From Leucocoprinus leucothites (Eukaryota; Basidiomycota; Agaricomycetes; Agaricales; Agaricaceae), in assembly GCA_013368445.1 (NCBI GenBank), contig JAACJO010000004.1, positions 992,001 through 1,056,000 on the forward strand: a DNA stretch of 64,000 nt. The letters run 5' to 3'. Shown one piece after another: positions 13,110 to 29,238 of the stretch. The stretch's first letter is position 1, and each line of letters opens with the position of its first letter. A model generated the notes under the pieces. That model was given only the letters and a program-made list of their open reading frames with translations, did no database searches and was not told the DNA's origin. The translations under genes and the position numbers were made by a program.

Positions 13110-13675
13110 TCTCTCCTCTCGTGTGTTTTTCTTTTTCTGTGTCATGTTATACATTACCCTATATTCCTTTTTTTGTTTTCTATCTCGTGCTTTAGTCTCT
13201 CTGTTTGATTTCTCTTGATCTTTCCTGTTTGTTTCATACTATGTTTTCTATTGCCTACCTCTCTCTCCCCTCTTGTTAATTTTGTTCTCTCTCATCTCAC
13301 TGATTATCTTATTCGATGGTTCTTCTGTCTACTTTTTTTTACTTGCCTGTTTTCCTTTGGAGATCGATACATCCACCTTGTTTTACTACTAGCGGCTTGT
13401 TATTACTTTTTCCTCTCTCCTCTCTCTCTCCTGTGCTGTGTATTCTTATTTGTTGTTCTCGCTATCGATATCTTGCTGAATCAAAATACACCAGCAATGG
13501 CGATAATGGCGTCGAACTGCTCTCTTTAGAATTTATCTGTGAAGAGCTGCTGCGGACTCTCTTTACTCTTACTACGATACAGAGACCCAGAGTAAATTAC
13601 ATAAATATATGGACAATGGTTATCCGAAAGCAAAAGCGATATGAGAACAGAAAGCGACGATGTTGGTAACAATGA
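13110..13675. other. Convergent 3' flanks of SWI1 and the CCDC130 gene
   Basis: T-rich DNA with many CTCTC and TTTTT runs. It lies between two convergent stop codons and most likely carries both 3' untranslated regions and polyadenylation signals. No coding exon was recognised. Confidence 0.5.
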
Positions 13676-14924
13676 TTAGAGTTTGCGGATCGGTAGAATG
13701 GATTTGGATGACGACGCTGATAGTCGAGATTGGGCTGTTGATCCATTCTTTGCGGTATTTGATAAGATGCGGGTCCGAAGGGTGTCCAGCGATGATGACT
13801 TGGAGCTGGCGGATGATGACCCACTGGCGGGTCTACTTAAAGATGGCGTGACAACGACATCGACTCCGCCTATTCGTCGCCGTTTGGCGCCTTCCTGTGA
13901 CTGGAGCTTCTGCCTCGCCTCTGCCCAAGCCGATTTAGCCTCCTCTTTCGCCTCAGCATCGTCCTCGAGAAGACTGAGTGACGCAGGTAGACCGTAACGG
14001 CCCTTTAAGTCATCATCTGCCTTTCGTTTTTGCTGATCGATTTTCTTCTCCTCGCGGAACTTTCTCCGAACTTTGAGGGAGAGGGAATAGGGGTCTGCGT
14101 TGTAGTGCTCTGATACGGATTGGAGGGCTTCTAGGCGTGGGATTTGGACTTTGGTGAGGTTGGCTTGGGCCTCGGATGTTTTTTCAAGAGCTGCGAGGGG
14201 ATCGTCGGGAGTGCCTTTTTTGTCTGGATCTTTGTGATAACCGTATTAGTTTCGGTGATTGGGATGTAAATGGGAGTGGAATGCTATTGACCATGTATTG
14301 CAAATCCACCGTTCTCCTCTGGGTCCCATTCTTCGTCCTTCTGGCGAGCGCCGGATGTGACGACGTAGCGGGTGTTCTAGAGTGTTGGAGTGTGTCAGTG
14401 ATTGATTGTGACGAGCTAAGAATGTAGCCTGAGAGTGACAGAAGATGTGTCTACCTTTGGGTCGGTCTGGATCTCAAACCAGTTATCACACAAGTGACAT
14501 TTACATCGGAAGGAGAAGATAGGCGTCGAGTAATAGTTGCCTATTTTCTTCTTCTCGGCGTTGTAACGGACGCCCATCCCAATGTGGTTGTTACATCCAC
14601 CGCTAAACACAGTGTGAGTCAGGCTGACTGAGCATGGCGAGCTGGGGTAATGAGAACTGCGTACCACCAGATGTTGAAAGGTAGCTCAAAGCGGACTATG
14701 AGGATGCCCTGGTCAAGCTTACGAGCTCGGTCGCCGAGGGCATGTTTGCCTGGAAAGAAGAATGAGTCAGAAGTGCTTTACGATGTATAATAGTGCGATT
14801 CTCGCCTCTGACTTTATTGAGACTTCCTTGAGAAGGGTCGTAGTCTGGTGGGTAGTATCTGAAAAGTTGTAAATATCATGTAACCTCGACAAGTCAAGTA
14901 GACTCACTTGTTGAAGCCTTGCAT
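13676..14924 (-). CDS. CCDC130/YJU2B (Cwc16 family) splicing factor
   Basis: The protein opens with MQGFNKYYPPDYDP and contains the family core: GCNNHIGMGVRYNAEKKK, then GNYYSTPIFSFRCKCHLC, then FEIQTDP. The CX2C...CX2C pairs form the zinc site of Cwc16 proteins. The match is to the CCDC130/YJU2B branch rather than YJU2 itself. These proteins associate with the spliceosome around catalytic activation. A coiled, basic C-terminal half follows (KVRRKFREEKKIDQQKRK). There are several short introns. The first coding exon has only 17 nt (14924-14908). The second intron (14805-14750) appears to be GC-AG: only the join AGA G|GC AAA CAT keeps frame and reproduces the family spacing. The stop is TAA at 13676-13678, convergent with SWI1. 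Confidence 0.88.
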
Positions 14925-15164
14925 GGTGAATGTAGTCGATAAACGTCACTTATTTATTCGACTGAACTCCTGATACAATGCCGAGCGGCCATCAATCGGA
15001 CCTTCAATTTTATCCGAGCTGTGATCAATGTCAAACTCTAATTTTCCCTTCTATCCACAAACCCCAAAATCAAAGCCTTAGGTAGATATTGCTGCTAGTA
15101 TCCTTGATATCTACTTTTCTAACACCATCTCTAGTCACCTTCTGACTCATTCCAAGAAGACACA

Positions 15165-15706
15165 ATGAGTTACGTCGCTAAGGGTGAAAAAGAATACGAT
15201 GCCACTGGTGCTCCCGTCCCCAGTGCCAAGATCCACAAAATTAGGATCACCCTCACGAGCAGCAATGTCAAGAACTTGGAAAAGTGTTAGTACCTCGCTC
15301 GTCCTCGGTTTTGAAGTCTGAGCTAATTAATCATACGTTAACAGTCTCTAGCGATCTCATTAACCGTGCCAAGGACAAGCAGCTTCGTGTCAAGGGTCCC
15401 GTCCGTCTCCCCACCAAGGTCTTGAAAATCACCACTCGTAAGACAGTGAGTTGCATATGTTCTGTTCAGGAGGATACGAGCTCACGTTTCATTACAGCCT
15501 TGTGGTGAAGGTTCCAAGACCTGGGATCGTTATGAGCTCAAGGTTCACAAGCGCCTGATTGACTTGCATGCCTCCAGCGAGGTCGTCAAGCAGATCGTGA
15601 GTTGCTCTTCTCTCTTTTTCTTCCCGAGTTTAAATGCTCATAATATATACAGACTAGCATCAGCTTGGAGCCTGGTGTCGAGGTCGAGGTCACCATCTCT
15701 GCTTAA
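15165..15706 (+). CDS. RPS20: 40S ribosomal protein S20 (uS10)
   Basis: Four exons (15165-15285, 15345-15445, 15498-15596, 15653-15706) give 124 residues, the normal eukaryotic uS10 length. Conserved runs are [54 protein letters not shown], and [17 protein letters not shown]. It is part of the head of the small ribosomal subunit. All three introns are short with GT-AG ends. The upstream region contains a C/T-rich stretch before the start, as is common for highly expressed fungal ribosomal genes. Confidence 0.97.
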
Positions 15707-15896
15707 AGTGTCACTTGTATCAATACCTGACGAATATACTCGCACTCTTACGATCTCACCAACGCAACTGATTCCCGTAAGCAATCATTAAGTCCATGCA
15801 ATTGGTACAGATAGGAGTCTATTACAAGTGTGCTAAGTGTCCATAATGTAAGGGTATCAGGGTATGGTGAAGCAAAGCAAAGTCAAAAGCAAACGT

Positions 15897-18829
15897 TCAA
15901 AGATACACAGCAAATGATCCCATGACGGGTCTATGATCACTCCTTCCTCCCAATCGACGCATACCTTGATCATCGAGGGTCTTGTAGCTAAGGCACACAA
16001 CCTCGCCCTTCCGAGGCTTACGCGGTGTTCCCGGTTCTTGTGGAACTAATTCCACCGTTGATGCCGCGGGGGAGGATGACGGCGAGAACAAGGCTGGTAG
16101 GAATCCCCACATGCCACCGCGGGATTGTGGTCTCCTTATGTTGGGATCTTCTGTGGAACGACGGGGCGGCCTTTCTCCTCCCGGTTGAGCGGAGGTATCC
16201 CCTGTTATGAGAGAGTTAATGCGCCTCAGACGAGACGATGACCTTGGTTTTGTCATCCGTGCTGGACCACTTAATGGCCTGACGCGAAGGTTCTCATGGG
16301 AACGACTGTGGCTTAGAGCTGGCGGGCTGCGAGATTGCTCGGTTGGGGAGAGAGGAATCGATTGAGGCTGGCTCGGTGAAGTGGGAGTCGCCTCCCTGCT
16401 CGACTTGGGAACGGTTGAGAGCGTGGAATCTTGAGATGCTGAACGCGACCTTTGGCGGAAGGCTTTAGCAAAAAGCTGTTTCAGTCCTGGCCGCGACCGC
16501 GTCGACGCGTCACCAACCACCTCTTCTTCTTCCGGCTCTGGTTGCACTGTCGTTTTGAAAAGTATCCTGTCACACCTTGGGGAAAGACATGGCGTTAGTA
16601 ATGCCAAAACAATCAGGTACCAAGCGGTCTCACCAACTAGGGACCCTTTGTTTATTCGAGGAGTCATAGACACCTTTGCCCAATGATTGCTCTTCGCTAT
16701 TGAGACTTGTCTTTGTAGAATTTATTATAATCGTGGGTGGCTGTAGAGCTCGAGTGTTGTCCAAGGAATGTCGTTGTGGTGGAGTAGGAACCTTGGGTTT
16801 GTTAGGTCTTTGAGTTTCTTCCAGAGATTTCCGAGATGTGTTCAAGAGGTGGCCTCCCACAGAATGTCTCCGTGACCGATAGGATTGTAATCTAGTTGCC
16901 GAGATGAGTGATCTCCACTTCTTCCTTGTTTTATGCTTGACTTTGGTGTGAGAGGCGCTTCCATTGGCCGGCGGGTTTGGCGCTATGACTGTTATTGTAG
17001 GGACCTCTCCTTGCTCGTCACCGGAGCTTATGGAGCTTTCACGCGATAGTGATGATCCAATCGAGTTAGCGTCATCATCACGGTCTTCGTGCACCCTGCC
17101 TGAAACTAACTGCTCCTGAGAGGTAAAGAGTGGGCTTTCGGCCTGCGGACTGTTGGGACTTTGGCTGCGTTTGAAGGAGTTGCGTTTGGATTTCTTGATG
17201 CTTCGCACAACGTCATACTTGAAGGTAGGAGGAAAGTCGATTGTCCCTTCTTCGAACCCCACAAATGCTTTCCCATCTTTCCTGATATTCAGTAACTGAT
17301 CAAAATGTAGAGCTTTCGCGTATTCTGGAAACCAAATCAGATTTGGGGTCCCCATGTGAAAGAGAGGTTTACCTTGATGGGCTATAAGCCAGTCTGCGTG
17401 AAGACGCGTAATGTCTAGCCTGAAGTTGAGATCACCGAAAATGAATGTGTGGTCAAATCTATCCGTTAGGTCTACCTAGACCGTGAGTCGCCGTCACCCG
17501 GAAACTATTACCATCATACCTTCAGCCATCATCTTGGGGTCATCGTGGGCGAGGAAGGGATCAACGGTAAGCTCTGCCTTAATCTTCGCAAGGTTGGCGA
17601 GTCTATGATTGATCCTACTTCCGTGTGCTAGAATTCAGAGTCAGGATGGAGGGTCAAGCCAAAATAGGAATTCCGTGCCTGCAAGGTGGGCGTTGAGGAA
17701 CAGAAATGTCGTGCCATCGATGTTGAGGCTAATACCAACTCCTCCCTTGTTACCCACCCGTCCGCCGATCAAGCCAGCTGTGACAGCGGACTTGGAAATT
17801 CCTGGTGGAACGACGGACAGCCGGTTAGTCTCATGTCATGGCGGAGGGAGCGCTCATACCTTTAACGAGAGATTGAATATCCCGGTGGATGTAAATCGCC
17901 ATGTATATCCCCATTAGCCGTTCCTTTACCAACAGTTGGTATGGACCTTTCTTCGGCTCCTTGGAGGGAGTCCGACGCACGAGCGGTTTGGGAGCGCTGA
18001 CAGTGGCAACCGTTGGGTTAGGCATCCGGGCTCCCCCTCCACTATTGCAGAGCCAGTCTTCACACATTGCTGTCCAACCCGAGGGATCGTGTTCTCGCGA
18101 TGCATCTTCCTTCTCTTTTCGCGATTTGGACCTATCCACACCCTTGTCCTTGTCTTTCTCTCCTTCCTTGTCTTTTTCCTTCTCTTTCTCTTTCAGCCTT
18201 TCTTTTTCCTTTTCGTGCCACCTGAAACCTGCTGCCAGACCCATAGGTATCCCTGCACTCGATGTCAATACCTCACTGCCACGCAATACTGTGTTGCTTA
18301 CCAGACAAAGTCGGACACTCTTGACCGGCGCTGCGGAACGTACATTTCAGCGGACACAACAATGCCCGAGTGTCTTACACTTACACGACAACAAGGTGGT
18401 AAGGGTGGGCATCATCGTCAGAGAAGACAGGAAATTGGCCTTCGATAGTGTTCAGCGAATTATAAGCAGGAACCTTGCCTAGCAGTTCTTCTAGGTCACC
18501 CTGTCAAGTACGTTTCACATTAGATGGTCGGAGTTAGGACTACGGTCTTAAGCACCTTTGGTAAGGAGTCGTGCATGTTCCATGTAACTATCTTGACCTT
18601 GAACGGACGTGGTTGGGAGCGACGAAAAGACTTGGCGCTCTGTGCAGAGGGTACGCGAGGATGTGTGGCCTTCGAGGTCGACGTGCTTGAGGACCAATAG
18701 TCTCGCGCTCGAGAGAAGACAGTCAACGAAGCTGGACAGAGGTGGAACCTATCAATACAAGCATTGTCACAAGAAAGTCTAGTCAAACTAACCCCGACGT
18801 GCCTTCACAGAAGGCTCGTTCTGATTCAT
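15897..18829 (-). CDS. Inositol polyphosphate 5-phosphatase (IPPc domain)
   Basis: The IPPc signatures are in order: KIVTWNMHDSLPK, a glycine-rich GGRVGNKGGVGISLNI, FLNAHLAGTEF, the catalytic FIFGDLNFRLDI, the second signature RVPSWCDRIL, and the terminal GGRSDHRPVMGSFAVYL. These define Mg-dependent 5-phosphatases acting on phosphoinositides such as PI(4,5)P2. Two long insertions are unusual: a K/E/D-rich tract (nt about 18110-18240) between the N-terminal core and the glycine-rich motif, and Ser/Pro/basic regions of about 100-200 residues interrupting and following the catalytic half (nt about 16000-17200). The proposed start at 18829 uses a 37-nt first exon (MNQNEPSVKARR) spliced to 18731; a start within the longer frame is possible. 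Many short introns. Membrane or lipid targeting is not obvious. Confidence 0.85.
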
Positions 18830-19074
18830 AGTTGGAGCAGTGATTTGTGGGAGAGATTAGAGTCTAGTAAAGGTGATGCACAGCACCCAACCACGCGTTT
18901 GCTGCACGGTGGGGGAGAAATAATTTTGCATGAAGATGAAGTTGAAGTACTAACGTGGGCAAGGCTAATTATGCTTTGCGGGACTCTAGGGTCACAACCA
19001 TCAAAATCCCACAACAGATCGTCATAATATACATTGATCGACACAAATATAATACATCATGAATTATTCTCTCG

Positions 19075-20863
<1,789 letters not shown>

Positions 20864-22570
20864 GTTTCGTTACCAGAGGAGAGCTCAGAGTCGACTCAGC
20901 AGAATAGCAGTGCAACTTCTGTCCTTTTATCCCTTCTCGAGTCCCCTCCTCATGCAAGAATGTGAGAAGGACATCAGACATCCGGGTTTGCCGCCTGATT
21001 CTTTGGATGACTCTATGGAGTGCCGAGGTCTTGTGGTTTGCACGCTCATGGATGAACGCTGCGATGAAGGAATAATCAAGTCACAAGAAAATTCTGAAGC
21101 GAGAGAAACATGCGTGAACTTGACGCATTTAGCGTTTTGCACATTGGTGTCGCAAGGATTGGGCGATTCGTGCAGGCTAGAGTTCATCTGCCATGCGGGC
21201 CTTTATCTCACAAAAGAGAATTCCTTCACAGCGCCTGCACAGCTTGCTATTGCGAGGATGGAAGGGTCGAGTTCTCGCCTGCTTGGGAGGTCACCTTTTT
21301 CGGGTGTGCCATATGGAAGCCTTTAGTTTGAGAGATGCTCCTGCTTAGTCAATGTTTTCAACCTTCTTGGCCCCCATGCATAGAACTCACAAATGCAGCG
21401 AGAAGGGTTATTGAAAATATCAGAGAATGCTAATAGCCAGGTTCAATGTCGAGAGTGGAGCTACGTTCCATATGGATTGCGAACATCATATCATACTTTT
21501 CAGGAGATCGTGTGAGACCAAATCTAGCCGACTGGTAACAGGCACCCAGAATATGATTGTGTATACTGGGGAGCAATAAACTTCCGCGACAAACAGCCAC
21601 AAGGGCGCCGAGTTTCAGCGTAGCGATTCACTCACCACCTTGACAACCAGTTTTACTTGAAAAGTTGACCCCTCAACGTGAAGGCAGCCGTCACTTGCCA
21701 GACGGTGGCCACATTATTCCACCTAGTGAAACAGCCAAGGGTTCTGAAATGCGGTATTTCGGCTTCTTGAGAGGCTATATTTATCTGAACAAACGATAAA
21801 ACCTGATAATTCGCCGTGGGCAGTGTGGGGCAGGCCAATCATAAGCCTCAAACGGGAGGACGCGGAAAGATGGGGGAGGACAACAAAAATCCCCACTTTC
21901 CCAGAAGTGTAAACTGCGAGCTGACCCGTGGTATGTTCTCACAATGTGTGTTTTTCGGAGACTCGGGAGTCGATTCCACACCCATCTGGGCAACTTGAGG
22001 CGGATAAGCTTCTCGTCCATGAGGTCCACATCATCCGAGAGCGAAGGGGTACGACTTAGACCACAAAGGAGCACGTGTTCAGGTCTTCTTTTAGCAAAAG
22101 TTACTGGGATAGCGGCAGAGTCTGAATGTATGTTTTCAGTTGCTGGTGGATGGATTGAGGCATCAGTCACAGTCCGGTTTTCTTCGCCTAGCACAGTGGG
22201 ACAGTCTGAGAACGCCTGAGACAATGATTCCTGAATGCATGATCCCATGATGTTCAATAGTCAATTGACTGTCACTGCGCCATTTGGAAAAGCCAAAAGA
22301 AAGAAAGATAGTAAAGGGTGAGAAACGCACTATTGCTGGTCGTTCATCCATGCCAAAAACGATTACGTATCTTCAATGCGTCCCCCGCGTCCTGGTCACA
22401 CCGCTCTACTTAGACTCCGGAGCATCCAACCAAGTATCAGCAAGATCAAGTATGGTGAGATCTTTACCCCGGCCTGAATAACCACTTAGCAGAGTAAAAA
22501 AGTGTCAATACAGTTTCACATTCGTTATACTATCATCACATTGGTTCCCGTGAATTTCGCTCATTAATCA
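20864..22570. other. Upstream region of chitinase 1 / 3' flank of chitinase 2
   Basis: No coding exon recognised. Patches resemble the region upstream of chitinase 2 (24781 to about 26200) in the same order and direction: the sequence just before the start codon, an aagtcttgtggt-like block near 21025 versus 24930, a gaaatgcggta block near 21745 versus 25657, and a cttctcgtccA.GAGGT.CACATCA block near 22010 versus 25931. I read this as the duplicated promoter half of the tandem unit. Confidence 0.6.
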
Positions 22571-24780
<2,210 letters not shown>

Positions 24781-26916
24781 GTTTCGTCACCGAAGAGTGT
24801 AGAAGACGACTTGAGGCACAACATTACAAGTTCAAAAGCTTTTATCTTCCTCTTCGTTCCCTCATCTGGAGATGCGAGAAGATCGCTATGCTTGCCGCCG
24901 CCACTCTCGGTTCACCTGAGAAGCCAAGTCTTGTGGTCTTGTGTGCTCGTGGGCTTACATTGACGCAGTGTCCGAGGCATTAGGCGATTCTATAGCAGCG
25001 AGGAACATGTGTGAAGGCGATAAATTTGGAATTTTGTGCGTTCGTATCATCCAGAAATTGTATGGCTCATCCATGTCAGAGCTATTCACCATGCGGTTGT
25101 TGTTGGAGAATCGCTTGCGGGTGCCTGGGCCGTGAAGTATTCGCGCAAAGATCGAAGGTTTGAACACTCCCCCGCTCCCGAGCACTTCCGCGACAGACTT
25201 CTGCGTGAGTATCTTGGCTCGAAGGAAGTGCCATCGGCCCACTGCTATTCAATAGGACAATGCAATTCCTCATATGAAGAAATCACATACGGAACGGAAG
25301 ATTTCAGTATTGGTGAAGAAAGGCTCCGGGTCGTTCTACTCGAGTTACTCGAGAACAGGAAACGATGCTCCACGCGGTCTGAGAGTGTCGCATCATATTC
25401 GCCAGAATTGTGTGAGACTAAATCAGCCCCGCTGAGTACCACAGTTGAACAAAACATATGTTGGAATGCGATAAGAATTCCAAAGGAGTCGACATCGCAG
25501 CGGATCGGAATAAGGGTCTAGGCTTAGGGAATCGATAAGTTGCAACCTGCTTGAGAACCTGCCTACTTTCAAATACCATAGTGCGACTTGAAAGAGGTGG
25601 CGGGTACTTTGTTGGCTCGGCTAGGTAATTCCACGTAATGGTGAAAGAGCCCAAGCAATGAAATGCGGTAATTCCGCTCTTGAGCTCTAAATTTAGCCTA
25701 CATTGGCGAGGAACTGCGAACATCCTAATCATCGGTCCTATCGGGGTAGCACAGGGTGAGGTAATGGCTTACATGGGCGACGGGGTTGTTCCTTGAGGTC
25801 TTCCACTGAAGATGCCATTTCTGTCTATTCTTACAAACAGTTTCTTGGATGCAGCATGCGCCGGAAAACATAAATATATGTTTCAAGTCATTCAGAATAA
25901 CTTGACGTGAATGTCGGGTAAAAGTGACTTCTCGTCCACGAGGTTCACATCAACAGTGACGGGGAACGGTTGTATGTCTAAATAGAGCCATGTGCCAGCT
26001 CTTCACCGCAATGAATGTCTTTGGGAATTTGTAGAAGTCGAGGTATGCATGGTGCACAACAGGTGGAAGGTATCGTGACTTGGGACCGAGTGATCTGCCC
26101 ATCCACCACCAGGAAATGGCAAGGCATGAGAACAGGAGATTCTGGGTTGTCCAGTCGGCTACTAGGAATGACTGTATTTCAAATGAGAGGCGAAAAGTGA
26201 ATCAGAGAAATCATGCCGAGCACGAGGTAAGAGTACTCGCCCGTACATCTGGCGACTCTCGCCCCGCTTTGCTTCCGTTCATGATCTGTGTACGCATGCC
26301 GTCGCACTATCGGCATCATGGCCACTTTCAAAAGGAACGGCAGTATAAGTGGTTGATCTAGTCAGGAAAAGGCTGACTTGTATGAGAACATCGGGTGCGT
26401 AGAAAGCTAGAATGATAGATGTCCTACCTTTTCTTCTCATCAGGTATCATTCGATTGTTGGAAGCCTGGAATACGAGCACGCTCTGAAGCTGGTTTGAGA
26501 ACTATTACAGTGATTATGAGTGATATGTATCATTGGGAACATTTTCGCCGAAGGACCTAGACCCCTTGAATGTTTCTCGAACAAGGATACTCCCATTTGA
26601 CAGTGTCATGAAGAGAAAAGGGCGAGTTTGAAACCGAATAGCTTCTCAGCAAGTCAACTTTGTTCAACCATTCGAGCGCACATGACACAGCAAAAGCGAG
26701 TAAAGCAATTCCCTGTATTCGGAATGCAAAGTATGAGCGCACGAGTGTGTACAGTCAGATCAACAGAGTAATGTGCATCTCAATCGGGTTCCCGTCAGTC
26801 TCCAATAAATTAGCACCTCTCCATCCGCTCCTCTTCATGAGTCGTTTAAGAAGTCGTCTTGGGGGTTACAGCAGTCGCTTCGTATGACGCAAAGTCAGGG
26901 TGACTAAATGGGTCCT
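24781..26916. other. Upstream region of chitinase 2; no gene seen
   Basis: Long gene-free stretch. The proximal 1.3-1.4 kb resembles the upstream region of chitinase 1. From about 26250 to 26916 I see nothing recognisable on either strand beyond the 3' flank of the DUF1748 gene. Confidence 0.5.
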
Positions 26917-27216
26917 CTATGATCTGCGTTGATTGTCACGCCCATCTCTTGAGAAGTATGAGCTGTTGACTGCAGTCGCTTGCAACATGTCGAATACGGA
27001 TTCACCGACGCCCAAGAACTTTTCCGCTGCCCCGCGGAAAGTCGAGTCGGACATCGAAGAAAGGTCAGGCCTAAAGAGAGACGCTTGAGTATTATAAGAT
27101 ATGAGCATGCAATCGTGCTCGACATACGAGAATCCGCTTGACCGCCGAACGCCTGCTAACACAGTTGAAACGAGGACCGCATCAAAGGCGTAATGAGCAA
27201 GTCTCCCGAGTGCCAT
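26917..27216 (-). CDS. DUF1748 family small protein
   Basis: Two exons (27216-27128 and 27070-26917) give about 80 residues. The protein starts MALGRLAHYAFDAVLVSTVLAGVRRSSGF and continues PDLSSMSDSTFRGAAEKFLGVGESVFDMLQ, the pattern of the short fungal DUF1748 family (the budding-yeast relative, Mco6, is reported as mitochondrial). The single intron is 57 nt, a multiple of three and free of stop codons, so an unspliced message also encodes a longer protein. One hydrophobic segment lies near residues 8-24. Biochemical role unknown. Confidence 0.82.
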   Translation of the reverse strand: MALGRLAHYAFDAVLVSTVLAGVRRSSGFSYVEHDCMLISYNTQASLFRPDLSSMSDSTFRGAAEKFLGVGESVFDMLQATAVNSSYFSRDGRDNQRRS

Positions 27217-27582
27217 GAGAGTTCCAGTTAAGAAGCTTGGTTGATGTAGAAGTAGGTGTTAGATTGAGCTGAAAGAAATGCACACAACGGTGGAAGTTGT
27301 CCTTAAATGTCGTGCAGTCGGCTTGAAGGTTTGCCAGTCGAGGACGAAACCGGTCGGCATCATACTGGCGCACAGGTCTAAATATGGAAATAGTTTGATT
27401 GCCCTGACTATTCGTCTGCATCAATTCCCGCAGTCTTGCGGTGCGCAGCTTTGTGGACGTGGGGGCAAGCAATAAGCAATTTCGGACACAACACTGGTTG
27501 ATGCCTAACATTCCTATTTGGGCGACTAGTAGATATGCTATTGGTACATCTCGAATGGCAAAAATATTATCACTGGCACTGT

Positions 27583-28854
27583 TCACCAGTCTGCAATTCC
27601 CCATCCATTGAAAGCCACACCTCGAAGATTCCATTGTCCCACCTTCGGCTGTACATGCCCACTTGAGTCAGTCGCGCGACTGTAAACGGTACCGGTTTCC
27701 GCAGAACAAGGTACCTCTCCCTCCCAGATAGTCCAGCTGAATTTACTCTCCTGATATGTAATTTTTGTCTGCTCCCAAGTCTGGCCATCGTCGACGCTGA
27801 CCTCGACAGCAGTGACATTTCCTGTTGGACCTGGGAGAGCGTAACCTTTTACGAAGAGTCTGTCTGAAGTTGATTTGTACGCTGTGCCGATGACAGAGTT
27901 AAGAGGAAGCGCAGTCATGGCAGGATATTTAGACCACAGTGGTTTCGCGGCTTCTTTGGATTCGACCTAGCAGATGACAGTCAGGTCATAGCACAAGCAA
28001 TGAGAGGGAGGTAGCTTACGTTAGGAGGAAGAATCTTGTAGTCACGTTGTTGGTAGAAGTTTGGCGACTCTGAGGCGGAGATAATGACAGTATCTGCCCA
28101 TTTCACCCAACGAGCGCCAAGATGCCCGGGAACAACGATGCGAAGAGGAGCGCCGTGGTCCGGAGAGAGATCTTCCCCATTCATCTATGTATTTCAATGA
28201 GGTCAGCTCGTGATAGATAGTGTGATGGACAAGTTCCGAAAACACACCTCATAAGCAAGGATAACGCCTGGATCTGAGTCCAACACTTGGGCTAGGGGGA
28301 TGGATGCCCCATAGTAATCGTCGTCTTGGCATAAGGTCGCATAGGATGCGAAGCAAACATGCAGGTTGTCGGCATTAGGGTCGGAGATAAGCTCAAGGTG
28401 CTGCAGAACGTCTCGTAGACGGGCACCACCCCATCTGCAATTTGCAACGACGCCATCAGCCCAGGCGACACCGTGGACGGGTTTGATTGCGCCCATCTCT
28501 TTACGTCTTATACCAGCACACTTTAAACAGGTGTCAAAAGCATGTATCGGAATAAAGGCGCTTAGAACTCACCTGAAGCACGGCGACTGTCTCAACTTTT
28601 GTGAAAAGTGATTTGATAGTACTCATAGTAACTTGGCATTCCTTGTCAAGGCCTTTAAAGGTGACGGTGTACGTGTCGGGGTCGAATTCCCGGACAGGAC
28701 CATGATTGCGACAGTACACGAGTTCTTCGGGAGTGATTGGAAATTCGACCAGGGCAGCTGCAGTGGGTTCTGCATTGAACGGTTCCTTGCCGCGGATGAC
28801 AAGACGAGTAGAGTGGTCGGGTTCGCAAGAATAATCCATGATAGCTCCAGTCAT
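27583..28854 (-). CDS. Sulfite oxidase-type molybdopterin oxidoreductase, no haem domain
   Basis: Four exons (28854-28573, 28520-28248, 28184-28020, 27966-27583), all joining in phase 0, give about 367 residues. The molybdopterin domain shows [24 protein letters not shown] across the first splice join (its Cys is the expected molybdenum ligand), [10 protein letters not shown], and [23 protein letters not shown]. The Mo-co dimerisation domain follows, with [23 protein letters not shown] and [11 protein letters not shown]. The family oxidises sulfite to sulfate. There is no cytochrome b5 domain and no clear mitochondrial presequence, so it resembles the plant-type enzyme; the C-terminus (GIADW) is not a PTS1 signal. 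The usual CAGNRR reads CAGIRR here. Start 28854 chosen (MTGAIMDYS); 28839 is also possible. Confidence 0.9.
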
Positions 28855-29144
28855 GATTTGAAGGTACAGTGAGAATAGCAGCAACGATAAAGTGGGGAGT
28901 CAACGGTGTGGTAACTCCTTGCAAAGCCTTTAAGGTCCGGTCCCAAGTCATGCCGAAAACGTGACTTGTGATCGCGAGAAATGAGTTCAATGAATTCAGC
29001 CATGAGAAGTTCAGCGAGTAAGAGATAAGCGATTTTCTGACATTGGGTGGCCATGAACTTGTTCAAGGAGGATAGAAGACATGGGAGAACGAAAGCAAGT
29101 TTGAGTACAAGCGATGAACAACTTAGAGCGATGTCGCCATCGCC

Positions 29145-29154
29145 ATCACGTGAT
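29145..29154. promoter_or_regulatory. Palindromic E-box ATCACGTGAT upstream of sulfite oxidase
   Basis: A perfect 10-bp palindrome containing CACGTG lies 291 bp before the sulfite oxidase start codon, within the 385-bp gap to the COX12 stop. Known fact: Cbf1-type bHLH factors bind RTCACRTG and act on sulfur genes in yeast. Use here is an inference. Confidence 0.4.
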
Positions 29155-29238
29155 ATCTTTCTAACCCATGGAATTTTGCTCCGTCTAGAGTGACATACGG
29201 AGAGCAGAATAAAATGTGAATAAAATGTAATCTATAGC

